64,000 bases of DNA from Trinickia soli (GTDB lineage: Bacteria > Pseudomonadota > Gammaproteobacteria > Burkholderiales > Burkholderiaceae). A model generated the notes under the pieces. The model ran no database searches and was not told the origin of the DNA. It saw only the letters and a list, made by a program, of their open reading frames with translations. The position numbers and the translations under genes are program-made. Location of the stretch: assembly GCF_002879855.1 (NCBI RefSeq), contig NZ_PNYB01000017.1:62001-126000 (forward strand), written 5' to 3'. Of this stretch, positions 34,584-42,600 are shown piece by piece. Each line of letters begins with the position of its first letter. Positions within the stretch are counted from its first letter, which is position 1.

Positions 34584-35304
34584 CGAAGCAAGCCGCGCGC
34601 ATGCAATGCTCGACGCCTGGCGCGAGCAAGGCGCCGATCGCGTAGATCCGGTCCGCTTTCGCTTTATCGAAGCGATGGCGCGGCGCGCCGTTGGCCACAA
34701 CGGCGAAGTGCAACGGGTTTTGGAAAACAAGCTGTCCGAACTGATCCGGCTCTACAGCGACGCCGTTGCAAACGCCGAGCCGAAAGCCGGCGAAAGCGCA
34801 AATGCAAATGCAAATGCAAATGCAAATGCAAATGCAAACGCAAATGCAAACGCAAATGCAAACGAAACGCTTCGACACAAGCCGCCTCGCAGTTCGCTTG
34901 GCGCGCTGACCGATTACATTGCAAGTCATGCGCGAGCGGCGTGCGGCGACAGTCATGGAACGAAGCGAATTACGCCTCAACCTTCGGCCTATCCTGAACT
35001 GCCGGTGCTCGACGACTTCAGAGAGATCTGGTCCAGGCTCAGCACTCAGCGACAGCTTCGACAGTCGCTTGCACAAGTGCCTGGCAATGCAGGCCCGCTC
35101 AATTCGAGCAGCCTCGTGCATCGTTCGCTGTCGCTGATGCAGGCGGTCTCGCCCGGGTATCTGCAGCAGTTCCTATCGTATGTCGACGCGTTGTCGTGGA
35201 TGGAGCAAATGCATGCAATCCTACCGGCGGACAAACCGTCGGCGCGCCCCGGCAAGAGCGGTGACGTTTCGAAGAAAGCGCGCCGCGGCCCGGCAACCAA
35301 ATGA
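34576..35304 (+). CDS. DUF2894 protein with an Asn-Ala hexanucleotide-repeat linker
   Basis: The 242-residue protein is soluble and helical. It has a conserved N-terminal segment (HAMLDAWREQGADRVDPVRFRFIEAMARRA) and a C-terminal segment (LPVLDDFREIWSRLSTQRQLRQSL...SLMQAVSPGYLQQFLSYVDALSWME), joined by a linker with ten Asn-Ala dipeptides. It overlaps the OmpA-like gene by eight bases and ends the operon. Its biochemical role is unknown; by position it could be the cytoplasmic effector or the regulator of the motor complex. Confidence 0.85.
   Translation: MSNEASRAHAMLDAWREQGADRVDPVRFRFIEAMARRAVGHNGEVQRVLENKLSELIRLYSDAVANAEPKAGESANANANANANANANANANANANETLRHKPPRSSLGALTDYIASHARAACGDSHGTKRITPQPSAYPELPVLDDFREIWSRLSTQRQLRQSLAQVPGNAGPLNSSSLVHRSLSLMQAVSPGYLQQFLSYVDALSWMEQMHAILPADKPSARPGKSGDVSKKARRGPATK
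34801..34860 (+). repeat. Hexanucleotide tandem repeat (AATGCA/AACGCA, 10 copies)
   Basis: Ten consecutive hexamers, eight AATGCA and two AACGCA, encode Asn-Ala repeats inside the DUF2894 gene. The unit is two codons, so copy-number slippage changes linker length without shifting the frame. Confidence 0.95.
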
Positions 35305-35527
35305 AGTCGGTACAGCCACGCGTGGCGCCGCGATCGTGTTGATTGCTCTCAACGATTAATCGAGTGCGTGGGTGAACGCACGATGCCGGTCCCCTTGTCG
35401 GGTATTCCCGATACAGCGTTAAGTCCGCCCATCCTATAGTCAGAAGTACCCGAGTCATGAGCACTCGACCTAGGGGCCGGCAACTTCATCAGCAGTGCGA
35501 TCCTCGTTGCCCGGTGAGGAGACCGGA

Positions 35528-36760
35528 ATGAACGAGCAAAACTACGCGATGCGTCGGCGCGTGCTGAGATCGCTGGCGGCGGGCGGAATGGCGGCCGTTG
35601 CGGGCGCATGGTCGCATGTAGCGCGCGCCGCCGATGTGGTGACGCTGCCGTTCGAGAATGGCCTGCGTCCGCTGACGAACGCATTCCCGCAAAAGGGCGA
35701 AATGCTGCTCCTGCGCAGCCGCCCGCCGTTGCTCGAAACGCCATTCGAGGTATTCGACGAAGGCGTGTTCACGCCGAACGACCGCTTCTTCGTGCGCTGG
35801 CATCTGGCCGACATTCCCACGCAAATCGACGCGCGCACCTTTCGGGTAAGGGTACGCGGCGCCGTCGATCGCGAACTCGACCTCGGGCTTCGCGAAATCA
35901 TGCATGACTTCGAGCGCGTCGAACTGGCCGCCGTCAACCAATGCGCCGGGAATTCACGAGGTTTTTTCAAACCGCGCGTGGCGGGAGGCGAATGGGGAAA
36001 CGGCGCCATGGGCAATGCGCTCTGGACCGGCGTGCGCCTCAAGGATATTTTGAATCGAGCGGGCGTCAAGGCCGGCGCACTCGAGGTCCGATTCAACGGT
36101 CTCGATGCGGGCGTCGTGTCGGCCACGCCCGATTTCATCAAGACGCTGAGCGTCGATCATGCGCGCGACGGCGAAGTCATGGTCGCGTTCGGTATGAATG
36201 GCCAACCTCTACCGCTACTGAACGGCTTCCCGCTACGTCTTGTCGTGCCCGGCTGGTATTCGACGTATTGGATGAAGATGCTCAATGACATCGAAGTCAT
36301 CGAAACATCCGATCGAAACTTCTGGATGGCCAAGGCCTATCAGATCCCCGACACGCCGCATGCGAGCGTATCGCCGCAAGAGAAGGCATTCAAAACCGTC
36401 GCCATCAACCGGATGGTGCCGAGATCGTTCTTCACGAACCTCAGCAATGGGTCGGTCGTCGACGTCGCCGCTCGTCGCATCGTGCGCGGCATCGCCTTCG
36501 GCGGAGATAAAGGCGTGCGCGAGGTTCGCTTTTCCTCTGACAACGGCGCAACGTGGACCACGGCGCAACTGGGCCGCGACGTTGGCACGTATGGTTTTCG
36601 TCGCTGGGAAGCGCCCTTTGTACCTCGCCAAGCCGGCCAACATACGCTGAAGGTCATGGCGATCAATACCGACGGCGTCGCCCAGCCGACTACGCCAAAC
36701 TGGAATCCGGGCGGCTATATGCGCAACGAAGTGGAAGCCATCACGGTCGTCGCGGCGTGA
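35528..36760 (+). CDS. sorA: Sulfite dehydrogenase, molybdopterin subunit (SorA-like)
   Basis: ATG 35528 follows GAGGAG. The 410-residue protein starts with a twin-arginine-like signal (MRRRVLRSLAAGGM...AWSHVARA). It has the sulfite-oxidase fold: a molybdopterin domain with the Mo-ligating Cys in AAVNQCAGNSRGFF and GVRLKDILNRAG, then a dimerisation domain with VREVRFSSDNGATW. SorA oxidises sulfite to sulfate in the periplasm and gives electrons to SorB, encoded 10 bases downstream. The upstream gap 35305-35527 shows no clear operator. Other oxidoreductases of this fold are possible, but the SorB partner favours this call. Confidence 0.85.
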   Translation: MNEQNYAMRRRVLRSLAAGGMAAVAGAWSHVARAADVVTLPFENGLRPLTNAFPQKGEMLLLRSRPPLLETPFEVFDEGVFTPNDRFFVRWHLADIPTQIDARTFRVRVRGAVDRELDLGLREIMHDFERVELAAVNQCAGNSRGFFKPRVAGGEWGNGAMGNALWTGVRLKDILNRAGVKAGALEVRFNGLDAGVVSATPDFIKTLSVDHARDGEVMVAFGMNGQPLPLLNGFPLRLVVPGWYSTYWMKMLNDIEVIETSDRNFWMAKAYQIPDTPHASVSPQEKAFKTVAINRMVPRSFFTNLSNGSVVDVAARRIVRGIAFGGDKGVREVRFSSDNGATWTTAQLGRDVGTYGFRRWEAPFVPRQAGQHTLKVMAINTDGVAQPTTPNWNPGGYMRNEVEAITVVAA

Positions 36761-36770
36761 GGAGAGCGTT

Positions 36771-37142
36771 GTGAAACCTTCATCGTCAGCCGTCATCTTG
36801 CATGCGGGCTTGATCAGTCTCGTTGCCTCTTGTGTTGGTGCGATCGGTCCGGCGCTAGCCGCAGGCCCAGCCAAGCCCACGTCCCAGGCAGTCATGCACA
36901 CGGTACAGGTTGCGATGCCCCCGGGCGCAACGGCATTTGCACCGGGCCCCGGTTCCGATCTCGCCAATCGGCATTGCGTGACATGCCATTCGACCGGCAT
37001 GGTGCTGCGCCAGCCACCGCTTTCGTTCGACGAATGGAAGGCGGAAGTCGCGAAGATGCGCGCCGTCTACGGCGCGCCGCTTCCCGCGGACGACATCGAG
37101 GCCATTGCGCGATACCTGACCGCGATCAACGGCAGACAGTGA
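36771..37142 (+). CDS. sorB: Sulfite dehydrogenase cytochrome c subunit (SorB-like)
   Basis: The gene starts with GTG 36771 after GGAG and encodes 123 residues: a signal peptide, a Pro/Gly-rich linker and a small cytochrome c domain with one CVTCHS heme site near residue 70 and a Met-containing distal region. It pairs with the SorA-like enzyme as its electron acceptor. Its last 17 bases overlap the end of the convergent histidine-kinase gene. Confidence 0.85.
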   Translation: MKPSSSAVILHAGLISLVASCVGAIGPALAAGPAKPTSQAVMHTVQVAMPPGATAFAPGPGSDLANRHCVTCHSTGMVLRQPPLSFDEWKAEVAKMRAVYGAPLPADDIEAIARYLTAINGRQ

Positions 37143-39228
37143 CGCGCCCGGCATCGACAGCCGGGACGACGAACTGAAATACAGCGCCAGAAGGCGCATT
37201 GGCGCTGGCCCGGAGCCATCCTCCGTGGGCCTCGACGATCGAACGGCAAATCGACAATCCCATCCCCATGCCGCCGCTCTTGGACGTGTAGAACGGCTCG
37301 AACAGGCGCTCGAAGTCGTCGACCGCCAAGCCCAAGCCCGGCCCCGAATCGGACACCGTGACGAGCACGCCACCCGCGTCATCGCTGGAGGTGCTGACGG
37401 TCAATTCTCTCGGCCTGTTCGCAACCGCGCTCATGGCCTCCACGGCATTCATGATCAGGTTCAGCATCACTTGTTGGAGTGCGACGCGATCGCCTGCCAC
37501 GACAGGCACGTCCTCTGCGAACTGCGTCCGCGCGCAGATGCCGTGCTTCACGATCTCCCCGCGCATGAGCGTGATGACCTCGTCGATCGCCTCGTTGATG
37601 GACAGGCTCTCCATCGACGGCGGGGCTTTCTTGACGAGGCCGTGAATCCGGTTCGTCACTTCGCTCGCGCGCTTCATGTCCTTGTTGATGCGATCGAACG
37701 CTTGCCGTACCTCTTCCAGATTGGGTGGTTGAGCGCGCAACCACAGCAGCCCGGCTTGAGCATTGGTGGCCGTCGCCGCGATCGGCTGCTTGATCTCATG
37801 GCTGATGGAAGCCGTGAGCTGCCCCATCGTCGTGACGCGGTTCGCATGCGCCAGCGCCATTTGAACCTCGCGGTAACGCCGCTCGCTCTCGCGCAGCTCG
37901 GCTTCGGCACGCTTTTGTTCCGTGATGTCGCGCGAGATGCCAAGCAGGAACCGCGGCTCGCCGCGCATATCGACAATCGGGATCTTCATCGTGTGGACCA
38001 CGCGCGGCCCGTGACGCGTATGAACCGGCTCCTCTGGAATATTGACCATCTGTCGGGACTCGAGCACGTCGCGATCGTTCAGGTCGAAGAATTCAGCTTC
38101 CCGCGCCGGAAAAAGGTCGTGGACAGACCTGCCGATCAGCTCCTCGCGCGGATAGCCGAGCAGTTGCTCGCCGGCCTTGTTCAAGCGCACGAAGCGCAGG
38201 CTCTGCGCATCCTTGACGAATATCATGTCTGGGATATTTTCGACGATGCTGTCCAGGAAGTGCTCGCTCGCCCGCGCGGCTTCCTCGGCATGCTGTCGCT
38301 CGACGATTTCGGCCTTCAGGCCAGAAAGTGCCGACCTCAGCTCGGCCGTGCGCTGCGCAACGCGGGCCTCCAATTCGACGTTGAGTTCCTTCAACGCATC
38401 CTCGGCCTGCCTGCGCTGGCGTCGATCTTCCAGGAATTGCTCGACTGCCCGCGCCATATCGGCAATCTCATCGCGGCCGCGCACCGGCACGCCGGCTTGC
38501 AGGGGGTCGGCATCGCCGTGGCGCAGCGAGCGACTGACGCTGCGCAGCCGCCCCACAACGTGGCGCCCCAGGAACACGTGGGCGATCAACCAGGCCAGCA
38601 GCAGGCTCACGGCAACTTCGCCGATAATCCATTCGCGCGTGTGATCTGTCTCGTCGGCCAACTGCTCGACCGCGCGGCGATATTCGCGTGTGAAATTATC
38701 CGACTGCTCTCGCGCCGCGGCAGCCAGAACGATGGCTTGGCGGCTTAAATCCGGGGCCAGGCTGCCCAGCGACGCGGCCTGATGCGTTGCGGCGCCCGCG
38801 GTCAGCGCAGCTTCCCGCACTTGCGCCTCGATGTTCACCGTATTGCGAAAGCGCTGGCTCGACCGGTGCAGCGCCAGCGCGTCGACGCCGACTTCACCGC
38901 TGGCCGAAGGTGCCGACGCCAAGCGGTCGACGAGGCCATCGAAGAGCGCCAGGTGGGCGATCAGTTTGCGTTGCGTCTCGCGCACGGCGTCGACGGTTTC
39001 GTCGCGCGACAATTGAAGCGACATGCGTTCGATCGCCATCGTTTGCTGCGCCAGATCCTGTGCGTCCTGCAAGCGCGCCAGCCGGACTTCCGCCAATTGG
39101 CGCAGCGCATGGGTCGATCGGCTCAACGAGTAGAGGGTGGTCGCGCCGACCGCGATCACCAGGGCAACCAGACACGAGGCAACGAGCGCGAATTGGGCGG
39201 CGAGCGACTGCGGAAGCGGTAATTTCAC
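37126..39228 (-). CDS. PAS-containing sensor histidine kinase
   Basis: I place the start at GTG 39228, which overlaps the stop of the preceding gene in GTGA; the open frame upstream only shadows that gene. The 700-residue protein has membrane helices at about 10-33 and 202-220, a HAMP segment (222-275), a coiled coil, a PAS domain (322-445), the phospho-acceptor His477 in TASISHEIKQPIAA, and an ATPase domain with NLIMNAVEAM, DSGPGLGLA and GMGMGLSICRSIVEAHGG. It is co-transcribed with the substrate-binding protein and probably phosphorylates the divergent FixJ-type regulator. Confidence 0.92.
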   Translation of the reverse strand: MKLPLPQSLAAQFALVASCLVALVIAVGATTLYSLSRSTHALRQLAEVRLARLQDAQDLAQQTMAIERMSLQLSRDETVDAVRETQRKLIAHLALFDGLVDRLASAPSASGEVGVDALALHRSSQRFRNTVNIEAQVREAALTAGAATHQAASLGSLAPDLSRQAIVLAAAAREQSDNFTREYRRAVEQLADETDHTREWIIGEVAVSLLLAWLIAHVFLGRHVVGRLRSVSRSLRHGDADPLQAGVPVRGRDEIADMARAVEQFLEDRRQRRQAEDALKELNVELEARVAQRTAELRSALSGLKAEIVERQHAEEAARASEHFLDSIVENIPDMIFVKDAQSLRFVRLNKAGEQLLGYPREELIGRSVHDLFPAREAEFFDLNDRDVLESRQMVNIPEEPVHTRHGPRVVHTMKIPIVDMRGEPRFLLGISRDITEQKRAEAELRESERRYREVQMALAHANRVTTMGQLTASISHEIKQPIAATATNAQAGLLWLRAQPPNLEEVRQAFDRINKDMKRASEVTNRIHGLVKKAPPSMESLSINEAIDEVITLMRGEIVKHGICARTQFAEDVPVVAGDRVALQQVMLNLIMNAVEAMSAVANRPRELTVSTSSDDAGGVLVTVSDSGPGLGLAVDDFERLFEPFYTSKSGGMGMGLSICRSIVEAHGGWLRASANAPSGAVFQFVVPAVDAGRVTVCR

Positions 39229-40367
39229 GGGCCTTGCCAGATGCGGCGGTAAATGTCGCGATAACCGTTGGCGGGATCGTAGCGCAACTGCGCGCCGCCG
39301 TCCGTGGCGAGGTTCGCCGCCGTCACGAGATGCACCGGAAAAACGTAGTCCGTCACGCGCTGCCTCGCCAAGAGCCGGTTCATCTCGTCGATCAACTGCC
39401 AACCGTGCAAGTTGAGCGGCTCGGCCACCGTGGCGGTCTGAAACGTGCCCGCCCGAATCCGCAGAAAGGCGGACTCGCTGCCGTCGCCCGCGGAAAGCAT
39501 GGTCATCGCTGCGTTTGGCATCGCGGCCTCGGTCAAGACCGGGACGGCGTAGTCGAAGTAAATGTCGTTGATGGCGAGCGCATAGGTCCAACGCTTTCCA
39601 TAGCGCTCGAGCAACGCGCTGGTCTCGCCCGGCATCAGTTCTTCGCAGCGCGAGATCGCGATGTCCCGTACTTCAAGCAACGTGCAGGCGCCGCATTTGC
39701 GCACGACGGCAGCCATTTCATCCGACTTGTCCCGCGCGACCTGAAAATTGGAGTCGGTGAAGATGACGACGCCGGCGTGACCGCCGGATTGTACGATGGC
39801 CGCGAGCGCAGTGACGCGCGCCACTTCGAGCGGGTCCGTCGACACGTTCATCGCCACGGGTGTGCCCGGCACCGCACCCGCCCGCGAGGCGACGTGCCAG
39901 CCGACGATCGGAATGCCGCGTTCGGCGAACGGTTGCAGCCCGGCCGTCAGCGCGTGGGCGTCGCCGCCGACGAGAACCAACCCGTCAGGACGGCTCGCCA
40001 GCGCATTCGAAAGCATTTTCAATCTGAGGTCCGGCGCGCCCGCGGCGTCGAATATCGTCGCGCTCCAGCCGATGATCTTGGCTGCCTCGACCAGGCCGTC
40101 GATGACGCCAAGAATGCCGCCGTTGCGCAAGTCCTCGGCGACGACGGCGATGCGTTTTCCCGATTGGGCGCGCGGTCCGTCGCGTGGCCCGCTCCAGGCG
40201 ATGGCCGATCGCTCCGCGGCGGCGACGACGCGCCTCGCCTCAGCCAGATAGCGCTCGTTGTCGGCAACGGGCACGCCCGCGAGCGAAACTTCCGACGAAG
40301 CTTGTGCGGCGGCAACCGAAAGCGCGCACGCGAGCACCGATACCCAACCCAGAAGCAAACCTCTCAT
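39225..40367 (-). CDS. Periplasmic substrate-binding protein (ribose-binding/LacI-fold), sensor partner of the kinase
   Basis: ATG 40367 gives 380 residues with a signal peptide (MRGLLLGWVSVLACALS...AAAQA). The body fits type I periplasmic binding proteins, with GKRIAVVAEDLRNGGILGVIDGLVEAAKIIGW and SRPDGLVLVGGDAHAL. No ABC permease or ATPase genes accompany it. Instead its stop overlaps the histidine-kinase start, so it most likely presents a ligand to the kinase sensor domain, as TorT does for TorS. Ligand unknown. Confidence 0.83.
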   Translation of the reverse strand: MRGLLLGWVSVLACALSVAAAQASSEVSLAGVPVADNERYLAEARRVVAAAERSAIAWSGPRDGPRAQSGKRIAVVAEDLRNGGILGVIDGLVEAAKIIGWSATIFDAAGAPDLRLKMLSNALASRPDGLVLVGGDAHALTAGLQPFAERGIPIVGWHVASRAGAVPGTPVAMNVSTDPLEVARVTALAAIVQSGGHAGVVIFTDSNFQVARDKSDEMAAVVRKCGACTLLEVRDIAISRCEELMPGETSALLERYGKRWTYALAINDIYFDYAVPVLTEAAMPNAAMTMLSAGDGSESAFLRIRAGTFQTATVAEPLNLHGWQLIDEMNRLLARQRVTDYVFPVHLVTAANLATDGGAQLRYDPANGYRDIYRRIWQGP

Positions 40368-40713
40368 ACCGCGCCTCACCGCCCCGGCGGAAACGATCGA
40401 CCATGATTGACGAGGGCGCTCGAATGCGGCGTGCAGCATAACGACGCGAACGATGCACCACCGCCCATCATGGCGCCTGTCAGCCGCCTACCGTGAGGAG
40501 GACTTACCCTGACGACAGCGCCGCGAATCCGGCCGTGAAAACGTCATGATAAGCGATGGGCCGTGCGGCGCTACGCGGTGAACCCCGCATTTCATGCGTC
40601 CGAAGAACCTGCCCCAGCGCACTGCGCGGGCGTAAAATGGCCTTCGGCACCAATCGCGTGCATCCTCAAACATCAGATGAAAGCACCGACACTCCCACCG
40701 GGAGAGTGATGGG

Positions 40714-41412
40714 ATGAACCTCGATTCCAATCAAACAGGGGCGGCCGACGCGACCGGAGACAAGCTGCCGGTCGTCTACATCCTGGACGACGACGAAGGG
40801 ATGCGGCTCGCGCTCAGCAGCCTCTTTCGCTCGATCGGGTTGCGCGTCGAAATGTTCGAAACGTCGCAGGCGTTCCTTGCATTCCCGAAACACGACGCGC
40901 CGAGTTGCCTCGTGCTCGACGTAAGATTGCGCGGCGAGAGCGGCCTCTCGTTTCAGGACCAGTTGGCGAGAGACGGGCTGCGCATGCCGATCGTGTTCAT
41001 GACAGGCCATGGCGACATTGCGATGTCGGTGAAAGCGATGAAAGCGGGTGCCGTCAATTTCTTCGCCAAGCCGTTTCGTGAGCAGGACATGCTGGATGCC
41101 GTCGCCGATGCGTTGGCGCGCGACAGCGAGCGTCTCGCCGCCGAGCGATCGATCGCCACGCTGCGCGAGTCCTATGCCTCGCTGACGCCGCGCGAACGCG
41201 AAGTCATGGGGTTTGTCGTAACGGGCATGCTGAACAAGCAGATCGCCTCGGCCATGAACCTCAGCGAAATCACCGTCAAGATTCATCGCGGGCAAGTCAT
41301 GAAAAAGATGGGCGCCCGCTCGGTGGCCGACCTCGTCAGAAAGGCGGAAGCGCTGCAGGTCAAACCCCAACCGCCCGCCCCGAACGTCACATCAGGCTCA
41401 GCGCGACCTTGA
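40714..41412 (+). CDS. FixJ/LuxR-family response regulator
   Basis: The 232-residue protein has a receiver domain with phospho-acceptor Asp69 (CLVLDVRLRG) and Lys119 (FFAKPFRE), and a LuxR-type helix-turn-helix (LTPREREVMGFVVTGMLNKQIASAMNLSEITVKIHRGQVMKKM). The start follows GGAGAG. It is divergent from the binding-protein/kinase genes, with a 346-base promoter region (40368-40713) in which I see no clear gene, and should be the output of that system. Its 3' end overlaps the next gene by 26 bases, tail to tail. Confidence 0.92.
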   Translation: MNLDSNQTGAADATGDKLPVVYILDDDEGMRLALSSLFRSIGLRVEMFETSQAFLAFPKHDAPSCLVLDVRLRGESGLSFQDQLARDGLRMPIVFMTGHGDIAMSVKAMKAGAVNFFAKPFREQDMLDAVADALARDSERLAAERSIATLRESYASLTPREREVMGFVVTGMLNKQIASAMNLSEITVKIHRGQVMKKMGARSVADLVRKAEALQVKPQPPAPNVTSGSARP

Positions 41413-41758
41413 GCCAATGCTCCATCGCCTGCGCATCGAGCGGTTTTTCGACAACGGCGAGCACACCGTTCGCGCCGACCTTCGCGCACAACCCGGGCGT
41501 CGGAAACGCCGTAACGAAAATGGTCGGGATCGTATAGCCGAGTTGCACCAGACGATCGTTCATCGCCGCCCCTGACATACCCGACATGCGTTCGTCGGAG
41601 ATCACGCAGATCGTATCGGCCAGATCCGCGCACGCCAGGAATTCCTCGGCCGACGCGAATACGCGTGCCTGCCAGCCTATTGAGCGAACCAGGCTCGCGA
41701 CGGCCAAGCGGACGGCCTCGTCGTCGTCGACGATGGAAATGGTTCGGCCGATACTCAT
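41387..41758 (-). CDS. Stand-alone receiver-domain protein
   Basis: ATG 41758 gives 123 residues, a receiver domain only: acidic pocket DDDE at 11-14, Asp55 in CVISDERMSG, Thr/Ala pair in FVTAF and Lys105 in VVEKPL. It has no output domain. It may compete for phosphate from the nearby kinase or pass it on. The gene is convergent with, and overlaps, the FixJ-type regulator. Confidence 0.88.
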   Translation of the reverse strand: MSIGRTISIVDDDEAVRLAVASLVRSIGWQARVFASAEEFLACADLADTICVISDERMSGMSGAAMNDRLVQLGYTIPTIFVTAFPTPGLCAKVGANGVLAVVEKPLDAQAMEHWLKVALSLM

Positions 41759-42600
41759 GCGGCTCTCCTCGCTGCGTCGCCCGACTTCGGACATTCGGAG
41801 AGACATCCAGCGCGCGTTCATGAAGGCAGTCTAGGCCGCTACCGGCGAAACAGACACTATACGAACGTATCCCCCCCGCACCCTATACGAAAGGATGATC
41901 GGGTAGCACCATCATCCGAGGCAGACCACCTGATTGCAGATTTGAGCGTTACACAACGGTCATATATCGTGGATACATCACCGCTTGTGTGTGCGGCAGG
42001 GCCCGGAAATGAAGAGGTCAAGACCGAAATCCGGCATCCGATCGTTTGTTCCAGGGAGTGCCGCTGTGTTTTGTCGTTTCTTTCATCGAAGGGTGCCCAT
42101 GTCGACTCAACCCAGGCGAGGCCGCGCTCGCCACTCAAGCAGCCACCGGCGGCATCGCTCGATCGTCATGCTGCGTGGTCGCGCTAGACCGGCTTTGCGA
42201 AGCAAGTTGCGAAGCCCCGCCGATTGGGTACCGCTCATGTGCGTGCTCTCCAATGGCCGTGCGGCCGATCGCATTTCGGTGCCCAAATGCTGACACTCGG
42301 ATATACGTGCATGCCCGGCGTGTCGCGAAGTGATTCCTCGGATTCCTCGGCCAAGCGCGCGGCCGATTGCACGGTAAACGCCATACAGGACGTCGTGAGT
42401 CACTGGATTCATATTTCCACGCACGCTTACGATGAATACACGTTCGTGCCCTGGCTGAACAGAAGCGTATTCAGAAGGACCGTCGATCTGAGTCAGATCT
42501 GCATTCAATAACGGTGCCCATGCGCCCTTGCGCCCATAGCATCCCAACTGCCCCGCAAGCGCGGCGGTTGAAAGCGACGGGTGCGCAGCGAAGGGCATCG
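41759..42600. other. 842-base stretch without a recognisable gene
   Basis: Several short open frames cross this region on both strands, for example 42107-42604 minus and 42224-42511 plus. None has a ribosome site, family motif or convincing composition. An inverted repeat ATACG-AA-CGTAT occurs near 41858, just upstream of the receiver gene. The stretch separates the two-component genes from the kinase of the peptide-secretion locus, and could hold a decayed gene. Confidence 0.45.

Noticed and set aside
34801-34860. Possible CRISPR array
   Set aside because: A six-base in-frame codon repeat without spacers is a simple sequence repeat, not CRISPR.
38787-40406. Plus-strand open frame of 539 codons
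   Set aside because: Antisense to the kinase and binding-protein genes, which have clear domains and signal peptide.
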